Source: Coriobacteriia bacterium
GTDB taxonomy: Bacteria; Actinomycetota; Coriobacteriia; Coriobacteriales; Atopobiaceae
Assembly: GCA_003150175.1 (NCBI GenBank)
Contig: QAKZ01000001.1
Coordinates: 59,207-85,421, forward strand
Length of the DNA stretch: 26,215 nucleotides
Direction: 5' to 3'
Shown here: positions 7,107 to 15,601 of the stretch, piece by piece
How positions within the stretch are numbered: the first letter of the stretch is position 1
Layout of the letters: every line of letters begins with the position of its first letter
Program-made: the position numbers and the translations under genes
Notes under the pieces: generated by a model
The model's database searches: none
The model's input: only the letters and a program-made list of their open reading frames with translations
What the model was told of the DNA's origin: nothing

Positions 7107-8054
7107 TTATTTCGACAATTTACGAGAATACTCTTCGATAACGCGTAGCTCCCAGTCGCGGCGATGCCCCTTGACCACGGTGTCGAGGATGAGGCCGCAC
7201 ACGAGCATGAGGGCGGCAAGCCCGCAGAAAGCGACGGCGAGGAGCGCGGTCGGGAAGCGGGGCACGAGGCCGGTCGAGGCGAACTCGGCGACAACGGGGA
7301 TGCCGAGCGCGAGGCCGACCGCGAAGAAGAGGAGCGCCAGCAGCGAGAAGAACCCGAGCGGCTTGTAGTCCTTGAACAGCGAGAAGATCATCTTAAGGAC
7401 CTTGACGCCGTCCGAGACGGTGTCCAGCTTGGACTCGGACCCCTCCGGGCGGTCGCGGTAATCGATGGGGACCTGGGCGATGCGCCAGTTCTTGTCCACG
7501 GCGTGGATGGAGAGCTCGGTCTCGATCTCGAAGCCCGGGGACAGCACCGGCAGGGTCTTGGCGAACTCGCGGTTGAACGCCCGGTAGCCGGTCATGACGT
7601 CGGTGTACTCGAAGCCGTAGAGGACCTTGATGAGCCACCGCACGAGGTCGTTGCCGAAGCCGTGGCCGGCCCGCTTGTTCTCCGCGGCGTAGGTCCCGTT
7701 GGAGAGCCGGTCCCCCACCACATGGTCCGCGGAGCCGTCGAGCACGGGCGCGATGACATCGCGCACCTGCTCTATCGGGTAGGTGTCGTCCCCGTCGACC
7801 ATCACATAGCAGTCGGCGTCGATGTCGCGGAGCATCTGGCGCACGGCGTTGCCCTTGCCCTGGCGCACTTCGCGGACCACGACGGCGCCGTGCTCAGCAG
7901 CTATCCGGGCCGTGTCGTCGGTGGAATTGTTGTCGTACACGTACACCGTGGCCTCGGGCAGGTACCTCTTGAAGTCGTCGCAGACCTTCGCGATGGTCAG
8001 CGACTCGTTGTAGCAAGGCACCAGCGCGGCAATTCTATAAGTTCCTGATTTCAT
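7107..8054 (-). CDS. GT2 glycosyltransferase, polyprenyl-phosphate sugar synthase type
   Basis: This encodes 315 residues. The ATG at 8054 is chosen, with GGAG eight bases upstream; a GTG seven codons earlier is the alternative. The GT-A domain begins ALVPCYNES, has DNNSTDD near 41-47 and the DxD metal site in VDGDDTYP (87-89), and later the EIETELS segment typical of dolichol/undecaprenyl-phosphate glycosyltransferases. Two hydrophobic segments near the C-terminus (about 218-245 and 260-285) should anchor it in the membrane. It probably moves a sugar from a nucleotide donor to undecaprenyl phosphate for use outside the cell. The gene is strikingly GC-rich (43 of 60 bases in 7201-7260) compared with the DUF6020-like gene upstream, which suggests a different origin. 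It is separated from that gene by about 270 bases, so it may have its own promoter. Confidence 0.85.
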   Translation of the reverse strand: MKSGTYRIAALVPCYNESLTIAKVCDDFKRYLPEATVYVYDNNSTDDTARIAAEHGAVVVREVRQGKGNAVRQMLRDIDADCYVMVDGDDTYPIEQVRDVIAPVLDGSADHVVGDRLSNGTYAAENKRAGHGFGNDLVRWLIKVLYGFEYTDVMTGYRAFNREFAKTLPVLSPGFEIETELSIHAVDKNWRIAQVPIDYRDRPEGSESKLDTVSDGVKVLKMIFSLFKDYKPLGFFSLLALLFFAVGLALGIPVVAEFASTGLVPRFPTALLAVAFCGLAALMLVCGLILDTVVKGHRRDWELRVIEEYSRKLSK

Positions 8055-8225
8055 CGAGCAGCTCCAAGCAACCACATTAGTTAAGGAAAGGCAAAAACTA
8101 TTTTATTCGAATGATCGAAGTCAGTTTTGAACCTTCCAAAGCTTCCTCGCCTATTTGGAATCCCCGCTAAAAAACAAGTATGCATTCATATTGCTTTTTA
8201 AGCCCTTGCTTAAGGAACGTCTCCG

Positions 8226-8259
8226 CTCGAATCGGCCAGGTCATCTGCCTGGGTTCGAG
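8226..8259 (-). terminator. possible hairpin terminator after the DUF6020-like gene
   Basis: CTCGAA (8226-8231) pairs with TTCGAG (8254-8259), and inside them CCAGG pairs with CCTGG, giving a two-part stem with a small internal loop. It lies about 65 bases beyond the stop at 8324. No clear T-run follows. The rest of 8055-8323 is AT-richer and holds no gene that can be supported. Confidence 0.35.
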
Positions 8260-8323
8260 CAAAATCGCAGCGTTCGCAGTCGTGGAGAGCGTGGCAGCGG
8301 CATTAGAGACGAAGCACATCGCC

Positions 8324-9985
8324 TTACGATGAAACCCCATGCCGCAATGAGGGAGCCATCATCATTTCCAGCTCCATCGGAACGGCTAACACCAGGGCGT
8401 ACACATACCTGAGGCTCACAGCCACAGGCGTGGCGACCATTACAGTCAACCAAAGCGCAAGAAGCGGGAGTAAACCTAAAATTGCGTCCCAGCGCCGTTC
8501 CATAAGAGCAATCGCAATCGCCGCCAACATGACCCAGGCAAAAATACCGGCGCTAATGGGCGGAATCGATTGGATAGCCTCGCTTGCGCCGTGTATCCCG
8601 ATGCCAGCGAGTAGGTCGTGGTTTCCCAGACCAAACTCGTTGTACCAGCAAGATACCGAGACGTAGCCGTCCTCCGAAGCAACATTGGGGGCCCAAAACC
8701 CACAGGTTCCCATAGCATAGGCATCTAGAGCGATCTTGGGGTTCTTTGCCACAAGGCTCGCCCAGACATGTATGAACTTGCCCATATCCTCTCCGATGAC
8801 CGAACTGTTATAGCTCGGCGCATACCATTTAATGAGGTCGAACAAGCACGGGTTGTAGTAATTCTTCGCATCCTCTGCATTAAGAAAAGTGTCGACATAC
8901 GCCCGCTCATCAGCGCTCATAGAGCCGCCGCTTTTGGAGATAGCAGCGATCTGTTGCATCGGGATAGCAATGCTCTCGGTCGTTTCGGTATCGTTTAGGC
9001 CCAGTCGCGAATACACGGGGCCTTGAACGATAAACGCCAGCAAGCAGCAAACCGCGAGTGCACCGAGCGTCGCAACAAAAGGAGCCCGCCCCTCACCGCG
9101 TCGGAAAAATGCCAGGCAGGCAAGCGCCAAAAAGGCTAATGCCACTATAAACTTGCCGTTGTTCCGGAAAAAGGCGACAAGCAAGCCATATATAAGGAGC
9201 CTTAGGCCGAGGGCCAGAACCGAACGAGAGCCAGTCCCCCGGGCACGCGCGGCGTCGTACAACGCAAGACAGAACATAACAAGCGCAAGAGTAAAAGGGA
9301 CGTCCTTCCAGATGCTCACCGCATACGCCGGAACAAGAGGAAAGAACGCAAAGAACAAGAAGCTGAGGAGCAGTATCACCTTCGGAACGCAAGCCGACCT
9401 CAGCCGACCGAGAATCACTGCGCATACGTAAGCCATAAGCAAAAACTGGACGGCGCAGAAGGCGCCGATGGCAACGGTGAGACCGTGCCCAGTGGCTTCG
9501 CTAGCCTTGATGAATGCGCTGACCATCAATGTATAGAGAATGGGCTGCTGGTTGTTCAGCCCGCCCCAATAAACCTGCCGTATGGCATTGAACGTATCTG
9601 AAAACACGCCGCCGGGATAGCACGCGAGATAGTACGGAGACCAGCAAACGCAGAAAACAACAACACAAAGCAAGATAAAGATGCAATTGGTCAAACCTGA
9701 AAAAACAACCGGTCGTCGCACGTTGTCCGACGGGCCCAATGTTGCGCGGCTCACGGCGAATCCGAGCATTGCAATGACAGGAAAACAGATCGCAAAGCTC
9801 CCCAGAAACACAAAAAACGTAGAGAGATTCGGCTCTGAAATATAGTTGATCAGGTCCGCGACCGTTCCCACCATATGAATTCTGCTCGCCGTCGAGAAAG
9901 CCAGCGCAGCAAGAATCGAGAAGCAGGAGCAACCCACCTTATGCTCTTTTGCATAGCTCACAGGCCCAGCGATGAAGTCTCGCAT
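8324..9985 (-). CDS. DUF6020-like polytopic membrane protein
   Basis: This encodes 553 residues with roughly a dozen hydrophobic segments. A conserved-looking loop after the third or fourth segment reads YYLACYPGGVFSD (119-131), followed by QQPILYTL (146-153). It fits the DUF6020 pattern of a PG..S.D loop and a later HP/QP.LHT motif. The fold resembles GT-C transferases, which use lipid-phosphate sugars on the outer face of the membrane; that activity is inference. A long extracytoplasmic loop with an Asn-Tyr-Tyr-rich stretch lies near residues 340-450. The ATG overlaps the stop of the acyltransferase gene by one base (TAATG), with GAGGAGGAAG as the ribosome binding site, so it is translationally coupled to it. 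It is probably the last gene of the unit starting at the aminotransferase. Confidence 0.75.
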   Translation of the reverse strand: MRDFIAGPVSYAKEHKVGCSCFSILAALAFSTASRIHMVGTVADLINYISEPNLSTFFVFLGSFAICFPVIAMLGFAVSRATLGPSDNVRRPVVFSGLTNCIFILLCVVVFCVCWSPYYLACYPGGVFSDTFNAIRQVYWGGLNNQQPILYTLMVSAFIKASEATGHGLTVAIGAFCAVQFLLMAYVCAVILGRLRSACVPKVILLLSFLFFAFFPLVPAYAVSIWKDVPFTLALVMFCLALYDAARARGTGSRSVLALGLRLLIYGLLVAFFRNNGKFIVALAFLALACLAFFRRGEGRAPFVATLGALAVCCLLAFIVQGPVYSRLGLNDTETTESIAIPMQQIAAISKSGGSMSADERAYVDTFLNAEDAKNYYNPCLFDLIKWYAPSYNSSVIGEDMGKFIHVWASLVAKNPKIALDAYAMGTCGFWAPNVASEDGYVSVSCWYNEFGLGNHDLLAGIGIHGASEAIQSIPPISAGIFAWVMLAAIAIALMERRWDAILGLLPLLALWLTVMVATPVAVSLRYVYALVLAVPMELEMMMAPSLRHGVSS

Positions 9986-11118
9986 TACGCTTCCTCCTCA
10001 TGCGCCGGAGCAGCGAGAAAATCGACAACATGAGCCCCAAGCTCATCCATTCGACGGCTATAACCGCTATAACTCTTTGCCGCCTCGATCACGATGGAAA
10101 GGAGCAATGTGGTTGCCGCGAGGACCACAAGGATGACCACCGGAATCTGGAAAGAGTAGTAGAAATCGAGGAAGAAGTAGGAATACAGAAGCGTGTGGGT
10201 AAAGAACAGGTTGTCGGAATGCTTCCCAAACACGCCGAGTACCGCACAAAGCCCCGGAAGCCTGGAAATAAACGTCATAACGCTTGCGCAGATGAGCCAG
10301 GCGAGCGAGACCTCCAGCACACCGAGGAAGTTGTAGCTGAGGAAGGCAGAGAAGCAGGCGGCCATCGCGGCGATAAGCAAAATAGCCTTCATGGCTATGC
10401 CCCAGCGTCGGTCGCCCCAAAGGTCATTCCACTTATCAAAGAGCCTATATTCGAAACATACGATGCCGAAGAAGAAGCTCGGAAGCGAAAGCGCAACGGT
10501 TGCGCTGAATTTGAAGCCACCGAGTATTAGCCAGAACGCCGCAAGCAAGGTCAGGGAGCCAACGCGCCGGGAGGCGTAGTTCGCAAGCGGCGCGAGGAAG
10601 ATCATCAGGATAGCGAGCGACATGTACCACCACGTCGGGTTGAACCAGCCGCTCTGGAACGACTCGGAGATGCCAAGGAAGTCGAGGACGGCACGGGACG
10701 CCGTGGACATAAAGCCAGGCCCATACACATCCCATGGCTTCCGCCCAAAGAACTGGCCGGACACCCATGCGAGCACCACGATAAACCAGTATCGCGTCAT
10801 GAGGTTCCACCAGCGGGTCAGCGAGAACTTGGTGAGCTCTCTTGGGGTCTCCTTACGCCCGCCGCTGAACGTCTTTGCGTAGCTCGCGGCCAGGCCGTAG
10901 CCGGTGATGAACACAAACACCGCCACGCAAGCACGGCATGCCAAGGCGATGCTCGTGACCTGATCTCCCGTGAAGGGCCAGTAGTTGATGTAATGCCCCT
11001 CGTACTCAGGATAGTCGTTGAACAGGTGGTGGAACAGCAACATGAGGACGGCGATGCCTTTAACGATTCTCGTGTGGTTCTTGGTGAACGCAGTAGCCAA
11101 CGGGTCCTTAGAAACCAT
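9985..11118 (-). CDS. acyltransferase-3 family membrane protein
   Basis: This encodes 377 residues from the ATG at 11118; a GTG at 11130 would add four residues and remains possible. About ten membrane segments are seen. Near the N-terminus is RIVKGIAVLMLLFHHLF with the paired His (30-31) that marks acyltransferase-3 proteins, followed by FVFITGYGLA and a central NPTWWYMSLAIL segment. Members move acetyl or other acyl groups from cytoplasmic acyl-CoA to sugars of surface polymers. The start lies 17 bases after the stop of the aminotransferase, and the stop overlaps the DUF6020-like gene, so the three form an operon. O-acylation of the nascent glycan is the likely job. N-acylation of the WecE product is a less usual alternative, as that step is normally done by a GNAT enzyme, which is not seen here. 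Confidence 0.8.
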   Translation of the reverse strand: MVSKDPLATAFTKNHTRIVKGIAVLMLLFHHLFNDYPEYEGHYINYWPFTGDQVTSIALACRACVAVFVFITGYGLAASYAKTFSGGRKETPRELTKFSLTRWWNLMTRYWFIVVLAWVSGQFFGRKPWDVYGPGFMSTASRAVLDFLGISESFQSGWFNPTWWYMSLAILMIFLAPLANYASRRVGSLTLLAAFWLILGGFKFSATVALSLPSFFFGIVCFEYRLFDKWNDLWGDRRWGIAMKAILLIAAMAACFSAFLSYNFLGVLEVSLAWLICASVMTFISRLPGLCAVLGVFGKHSDNLFFTHTLLYSYFFLDFYYSFQIPVVILVVLAATTLLLSIVIEAAKSYSGYSRRMDELGAHVVDFLAAPAHEEEA

Positions 11119-11135
11119 GCCAGAAGCCACCCCGC

Positions 11136-12272
11136 CTACACGCCGTAGAACTCGTTTACGGCACGGACAACCTGCTGCAGGTCCTCAGGCGCAAGGCCAT
11201 AGTACATGGGTAGGCGCACGAGTCGATCGGAAACGTCGGTCGTGTGCTCATCCTTGCCGTCGAAGCGGCCATAACGCAAACCGGCAGGCGACGAATGCAG
11301 CGGCACATAATGGAAAACGGCGAGCACGCCGCGACGCTTGAGGTGGGCAATCAGTTCCGTGCGCTCCTCAAGGCTTCCGGTCATGAGATAGAACATATGG
11401 GCGTTGTGCTCGCACCCCTCGGGAATCACGGGCAGCTCGAGCTTTCCTGCGTCCTGGAGCGGGCGAAGGCCCTCGTAATACGCGTTCCAAGAAGCAAGGC
11501 GGTTTTGATTGATATGATCAGCGCGCTCGAGCTGGGCCCAAAGGTAGGCCGCGTTCATGTCGCTCGGAAGGTAACTCGATCCATACTCCTCCCAGGTGTA
11601 CTTGTCCACCTGGCCGCGCAGGAAGCGTTGGCGATTCGTGCCCTTCTCGCGGATAATCTCGGCGCGCTCGTTGTACTTGCCTTCGTTGATCACGATGGCG
11701 CCGCCCTCCCCCATCGAGTAGTTCTTGGTCTCGTGGAACGAGTAGCAGCCAAAGGTACCGATGGTGCCCAGGGCGGCCCCTTTGTACGTGCTCATAACGC
11801 CTTGTGCTGCGTCCTCGACCACAATAAGGCCGTGCCGTTTGGCGATGTCCATAATCGTGTCCATCTCGCAGGCAACTCCGGCATAGTGCATAGCGCAGAT
11901 AACGCGTGTGCGCTCTGTGATTGCAGCCTCGATTTTCTTCTCGTCGATGTTCTTCGTGTCGGGGCGTATATCCACGAAAACGAGCGTGGCTCCCGCCAGC
12001 ACAAAAGCCGTAGCGGTAGACGAGAAGGTGAAGCTCGGCAGAATCACCTCATCGCCCGGCTTAAGGTCGCACAGCAGGGCCGCCATCTCGAGCGCCGTCG
12101 TACCGGAGGTGGTCAGCAATGCCTTCTGGGCGCAGAAACGATCCTCGAGCCATTCGTGGCAGCGCATGCAGAACGGGCCGTCGCCCGAGATTTTGTGATT
12201 AACCTCACAGGCCTCCCGCACGTACTCCATCTCGGAGCCCACAAAGGGCGGAACATTGAACGAAATAGCCAT
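11136..12272 (-). CDS. wecE: dTDP-4-amino-4,6-dideoxygalactose transaminase-like (WecE/RffA type)
   Basis: This encodes 378 residues from the ATG at 12272, set by AAGGAG seven bases upstream; an open extension of 22 codons is rejected. It is a DegT/DnrJ/EryC1/StrS PLP-dependent aminotransferase. The Schiff-base Lys is K183 in SFHETKNYS, and the pyridine-contacting Asp is in VVEDAAQG (D154). Long stretches, such as YAGVACEMDTIM, the REKGTNR segment, GQVDKYTW and NAHMFY, match Escherichia coli WecE from memory, so the specific function is more secure than usual for this superfamily. It would aminate dTDP-4-keto-6-deoxyglucose using glutamate to give dTDP-Fuc4N. The substrate would come from RmlB at the right end of the window. 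It is the first gene of a unit with the acyltransferase and the DUF6020-like protein. Confidence 0.88.
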   Translation of the reverse strand: MAISFNVPPFVGSEMEYVREACEVNHKISGDGPFCMRCHEWLEDRFCAQKALLTTSGTTALEMAALLCDLKPGDEVILPSFTFSSTATAFVLAGATLVFVDIRPDTKNIDEKKIEAAITERTRVICAMHYAGVACEMDTIMDIAKRHGLIVVEDAAQGVMSTYKGAALGTIGTFGCYSFHETKNYSMGEGGAIVINEGKYNERAEIIREKGTNRQRFLRGQVDKYTWEEYGSSYLPSDMNAAYLWAQLERADHINQNRLASWNAYYEGLRPLQDAGKLELPVIPEGCEHNAHMFYLMTGSLEERTELIAHLKRRGVLAVFHYVPLHSSPAGLRYGRFDGKDEHTTDVSDRLVRLPMYYGLAPEDLQQVVRAVNEFYGV

Positions 12273-12324
12273 GTGATTCTCCTTGGCCGTTTGCATGAGA
12301 CGCCGATAATTCAAACGTTTTCTT

Positions 12325-12330
12325 ATTGTA
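12325..12330 (-). promoter_or_regulatory. possible -10 box of the aminotransferase operon
   Basis: On the minus strand these bases read TACAAT, five of six matches to the -10 consensus, about 53 bases before the start at 12272. No good -35 is visible at 16-18 bases. The region is the divergent gap between this operon and the DPM1-like gene. Confidence 0.35.
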
Positions 12331-12373
12331 GACTCCATGCTCGCCGCTCGTTTCGAGGAAACCCAAGTACGAG

Positions 12374-12382
12374 TGTTAGACT
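12374..12382 (+). promoter_or_regulatory. extended -10 promoter of the GT2/DUF2304 operon
   Basis: TGTTAGACT lies 39 bases before the ATG at 12422 and fits an extended -10 element. The identical nine-base string lies upstream of the L,D-transpeptidase gene (24291-24299, minus strand). No clear -35 is seen. Confidence 0.4.
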
Positions 12383-12421
12383 TAGCACGATTGTGAAATG
12401 AAAACTCGAGGAGCAGCGTTC

Positions 12422-13105
12422 ATGAGAGTACTTGCCGTAGTGCCCGCCTTCAACGAGGAGGAGTGCCTCGCGAACACGGTCGCAGAGCTCAAGGAGCAAT
12501 GCCCCGAGGTCGACTATCTCATCGTGAACGACGGGTCAAGCGACGCGACGGCAGATATCATCGCCTCGGAACATCTCAACGGCGTTAATCTCCCCGTGAA
12601 CACGGGTCTGACCTCGGCTTTTCGCACCGGCATGAAATACGCGCTGAGGAACGGTTACGACGCCGTGATCCAATTCGACGCCGATGGCCAACATCTCCCC
12701 AGCTATATCCCCGTCATGGCCAAGAAACTCCAGGAGGCGAACGCCGACATCGTCATCGCTTCCCGGTACCTCGACGGCACGCAAAAGCCCACAGGCGCGC
12801 GCGGCGCAGGTTCCAAGCTCATCACGGCCCTCATCAAACTCACGTGCGGCGTCACCATAACCGATCCCACAAGCGGTATGCGCATGTATGGCCCTCGCAT
12901 GATCAAGCACTTCGCCACTGAGTTCGATTGCGCCCCTGAGCCCGACACGGTCGCGCTCGTTGCTCGCAAGTACGGACCCGTAGTTGAAATTCAGGCCAAG
13001 ATGCGCGAGCGACAGGGCGGCGAGAGCTACCTCAATCTGAGCAACGTGATTAAGTACATGAGTCGCACGTGTCTCTCCATCGTCATGTCCCGATTCCTTA
13101 GGTAG
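12422..13105 (+). CDS. GT2 glycosyltransferase, DPM1/polyprenyl-phosphate type
   Basis: This encodes 227 residues from the ATG at 12422, eight bases after GAGGAG; an in-frame ATG eight codons earlier has no ribosome binding site. It begins MRVLAVVPAFNEE, with VNDGSSDAT (35-43) and the DxD metal site in FDADGQH (86-88), then the TDPTSGMR motif of this subfamily. There are no transmembrane segments in the protein itself. In such cases the partner DUF2304 membrane protein is thought to hold it at the membrane, and that gene follows after five bases. It probably makes an undecaprenyl-phosphate sugar for an extracytoplasmic transferase. The unit is divergent from the aminotransferase operon and ends at a strong hairpin. 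Confidence 0.87.
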   Translation: MRVLAVVPAFNEEECLANTVAELKEQCPEVDYLIVNDGSSDATADIIASEHLNGVNLPVNTGLTSAFRTGMKYALRNGYDAVIQFDADGQHLPSYIPVMAKKLQEANADIVIASRYLDGTQKPTGARGAGSKLITALIKLTCGVTITDPTSGMRMYGPRMIKHFATEFDCAPEPDTVALVARKYGPVVEIQAKMRERQGGESYLNLSNVIKYMSRTCLSIVMSRFLR

Positions 13106-13110
13106 GTCAT

Positions 13111-13452
13111 ATGCTGCCGTTCTATCTTCGAGCATTGCTCGTCATCGGAGCCGTCGCCGCCCTCTTCGTGGTCGGAAAGCAAGTTAAGAAACAGAAAATC
13201 CTCGTTGAGGATGCCGTGTTCTGGGTTGTCGTCGCCGTCGTCTTCGTCGTGATAGCGATTTTCCCGGACATCGCGATAAGCCTCGCCTATGCGCTGGGCT
13301 TCATGAGCGCGAGCAACTTCGTCTATCTCGTCATCATCGCGCTGCTTCTGTGGAAGGCATTCGCGAACTCGGCAGAGATCAGCCGCCTGAGGACCAAGGT
13401 CAACGAGCTCGCTCAGGAAATCGCGTTGTCGCAGAAGCACGATGAGAAGTAG
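13111..13452 (+). CDS. DUF2304 membrane protein
   Basis: This encodes 113 residues with three hydrophobic segments (about 5-22, 36-55 and 61-82), a basic KQVKKQKI loop after the first, and a C-terminal helix of mixed charge (ISRLRTKVNELAQEIAL) that could form a coiled coil. It matches the DUF2304 family in length and layout. Members are routinely found directly after a DPM1-like GT2 gene, exactly as here, and probably recruit that enzyme to the membrane or take part in handling the lipid-phosphate sugar. The stop of the GT2 gene lies inside the ribosome binding region, five bases before this ATG, so translation should be coupled. Confidence 0.85.
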   Translation: MLPFYLRALLVIGAVAALFVVGKQVKKQKILVEDAVFWVVVAVVFVVIAIFPDIAISLAYALGFMSASNFVYLVIIALLLWKAFANSAEISRLRTKVNELAQEIALSQKHDEK

Positions 13453-13480
13453 ACGCTCCCATAACCACAGCTAAAGTCAC

Positions 13481-13523
13481 GACCGGGCCCCGAGAACACA
13501 TCCCATGTTCTCGGGGTCCGGTC
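13481..13523. terminator. strong bidirectional terminator hairpin
   Basis: Two arms of 19 bases (13481-13499 with 13505-13523) pair almost perfectly, with one wobble pair, around a short loop. It sits between the converging ends of the DUF2304 gene (13452) and the rhamnosyltransferase-like gene (13531), so it can serve both. Confidence 0.8.
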
Positions 13524-13530
13524 GCATTCC

Positions 13531-14433
13531 TTACAGTTTCCCCGCCAAGAAAAGCAGCCTTAAGGCAATCTCCTCCGGAAGCTTCTGTCGCAGTCGCACG
13601 GGAGCGAAGGCCTTCGCGAAACGCCCACCGTCAAGGAACCGGTGAAGCAGCTCGCGCTTCCGCGGGCTCAGCCCATCGCCGAAACAAGCATCGAGTTTAC
13701 GCAACTGTTCGGTGATTTTTTCGAGCCCCTCACCCGCAAAAAACGTCCGTATGCGATAGCGGAGCAGCCTGAGGCCGCCAGAGCCCGTGGGGCTCGCGTT
13801 CGACCCGGTCCGTCGGTATTCCAGGCAGGGATAATCGTCATACGTAAGCTCGCCCAATGCGCTGCCTACCAGCGAGATCCACCAATCATGGCAATAAACC
13901 CCTTCACGACCGGCCTTCACTATCGCGTCCGCAAGCACGCGGTTGATGACCATCGTATTGCCCGAGGTCATGTTCTCATAGAGCATCTTCGCGTAGTCGA
14001 CGCCGTTCTGGTTGAGGTGCGAGCGCCCCTGCGGGTTCATTTGCGCATCGCAGAACACGTATTCGGAGGCGTATACCTGCGGAATCGAGTTGTCCTTCTT
14101 GGCCAAGACCTCAAGGGCGCGACAAAGCTTATCGGCGTGCCACACGTCGTCTTGGTCGCAAAGGGCCACGTAATCGAAGCCTTCGGGCACGTGCGCGAGG
14201 CAATCCAGGAACGAGCCGACGACACCGCGGTTCTTGCCCGGAATGAGCTCGAGGTCCCCCTTCGCCTCATACGCCTTCAAAATGGCCAAGGTATCATCCT
14301 TGGAACCATCGTCGCGCACGTACAGACGCAGCCGAGCCCCTTCTTGGCCAAGCACGCTGTCGATTTGCTCCCTCAGGTGATCGGCGCCGTTATACGTGCT
14401 CATCACGACCGCTATCTTTGGTTGCTCGTTCAA
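13531..14433 (-). CDS. GT2 glycosyltransferase, rhamnosyltransferase-like
   Basis: This encodes 300 residues from the TTG at 14433, which has AGAGG seven bases upstream; an ATG at 14448 adds five residues but has poorly spaced binding bases. The GT-A domain starts KIAVVMSTYNGADHLREQIDS, has RDDGSKDDT (40-48) and the metal-binding segment CDQDDVW (D93, D95, D96). This motif set, with STYNG and DQDD, is common in rhamnosyltransferases and dTDP-sugar users of O-antigen and rhamnan loci. The C-terminal 80 residues are basic and helical, without membrane segments, so it should act at the inner face on a lipid-linked acceptor. dTDP-rhamnose made by the rml genes at the right end is a plausible donor. 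It is a single-gene unit. Confidence 0.82.
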   Translation of the reverse strand: MNEQPKIAVVMSTYNGADHLREQIDSVLGQEGARLRLYVRDDGSKDDTLAILKAYEAKGDLELIPGKNRGVVGSFLDCLAHVPEGFDYVALCDQDDVWHADKLCRALEVLAKKDNSIPQVYASEYVFCDAQMNPQGRSHLNQNGVDYAKMLYENMTSGNTMVINRVLADAIVKAGREGVYCHDWWISLVGSALGELTYDDYPCLEYRRTGSNASPTGSGGLRLLRYRIRTFFAGEGLEKITEQLRKLDACFGDGLSPRKRELLHRFLDGGRFAKAFAPVRLRQKLPEEIALRLLFLAGKL

Positions 14434-14472
14434 GGATCTACCTCTCATGCTCCGGCGTCGAATCCAGAGGTT

Positions 14473-14480
14473 AGTATAGA
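14473..14480. promoter_or_regulatory. overlapping -10 boxes of divergent GT2 genes
   Basis: In the 80-base gap between the starts at 14433 (minus) and 14514 (plus), the minus strand reads TATACT (14473-14478) and the plus strand reads TATAGA (14475-14480). The two face opposite ways and overlap, so transcription of the two genes may compete. -35 matches are weak for both. Confidence 0.3.
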
Positions 14481-14513
14481 AGCTAATGAATACTCAGGCT
14501 GGAGAGGATACGC

Positions 14514-15566
14514 ATGCCCGCACAGAGCCCCGTCAAGCTCAGCATTGTTGTTCCGTGTTACAAAACCGAGGCGCTGCTCCCACGCTGCCTCGATTCGCTT
14601 CTCGCCCAGACGCTTGACGGCATCGAGATTATCGGCGTCAACGATGGCTCTCCCGACGGCACCCTGAGGCTCCTTCGCTCTTATGAAGCAAAACATCCAG
14701 GCCTCATCCGCGTGGTGAACAAACCCAACGGTGGCCTTTGGAGCGCCCGCTGGGCGGGCACAGACGTCGCTTACGGCGAGTACGTGGCCTATCTTGACAG
14801 CGACGACTACGTAGCACCCACATTTGCCACGGATTTCTACGAGACGGCCGTGCGTGAGGACGCCGACATCGTGGTCTGCGGCTTCAATCGCATCGATGAG
14901 GAAACGAGAATCTGCATCTCGACCGAGATGAACGCAGCCAAGTCGACGTTCATCCCCCATGACGATCCCGGCCGGCTCGTAGAGATCAATCCAGCGGCAT
15001 GGAACAAGTGCTTCCGCAAAGAGCTTCTTATGCGGATGCATCGCCTGGACAACCCGCCGCCCATTCTCGAGGACGTGACGCTTTCTCAGCTCGCGTACCT
15101 GTCCTGCGAGGGTAAGCTCGCCTTCACCGGAACCGCCCCGTATTTCTACATGGTGCGCAAAGGCTCGATGATCAATACCGTCACGCCTGAGCAAGTAGAA
15201 AGCGTCAAGAAGGCCATGCTCGAGGTCAAGGCCGCCTATACGGCCAATGAGGCCACCGAAGGCATGCAGCAGGAAATCGATGCCACTACCTTCCTTCACC
15301 TGGGAGTATCGATGAGCTTCCGCCTCTCGTCCGTGCAGGGCCTCGACCTTGGCAAAGCAATTAGGCAGACGACGGCATATCTAGACGAGCACTTCCCAAC
15401 CTGGCGCGACAACCCCTATATCAAGCTCAAGTACGCTGCTACGCACAAGGGAGCATATACCAAGCTCTACCTGTCGAACGCAGTATATAAGGCACATCTC
15501 ATGAAGCCGTTCCTCGCCGCGTACCGCTTCTATATCTCGCACGCCGGCAAAGACATCAAATGGTAA
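14514..15566 (+). CDS. GT2 glycosyltransferase
   Basis: This encodes 350 residues from an ATG six bases after GGAGAGG. The N-terminal GT-A domain has SIVVPCYKTE, VNDGSPDGT (42-50), NGGLWSARWAG and the DxD site YLDSDDYV (D95, D97). The middle has PAAWNKCFRKELL and ILEDVTLS, both typical of EpsJ/WaaV-like GT2 enzymes of exopolysaccharide loci. The C-terminal third is helical and basic and has no clear membrane span. It would transfer a hexose or deoxyhexose to a lipid-linked glycan in the cytoplasm; the sugar cannot be deduced. The next GT2 gene follows after 35 bases on the same strand, and the two probably share one transcript ending at 16613-16653. Confidence 0.85.
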   Translation: MPAQSPVKLSIVVPCYKTEALLPRCLDSLLAQTLDGIEIIGVNDGSPDGTLRLLRSYEAKHPGLIRVVNKPNGGLWSARWAGTDVAYGEYVAYLDSDDYVAPTFATDFYETAVREDADIVVCGFNRIDEETRICISTEMNAAKSTFIPHDDPGRLVEINPAAWNKCFRKELLMRMHRLDNPPPILEDVTLSQLAYLSCEGKLAFTGTAPYFYMVRKGSMINTVTPEQVESVKKAMLEVKAAYTANEATEGMQQEIDATTFLHLGVSMSFRLSSVQGLDLGKAIRQTTAYLDEHFPTWRDNPYIKLKYAATHKGAYTKLYLSNAVYKAHLMKPFLAAYRFYISHAGKDIKW

Positions 15567-15601
15567 ACCACAACACTAAAACCGCCTCAAAGGAGATACA
15601 C

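Noticed and set aside
11244..12401. Plus-strand open frame of 385 codons opposite the aminotransferase gene
   Set aside because: The minus-strand frame has clear WecE motifs and a good ribosome binding site.
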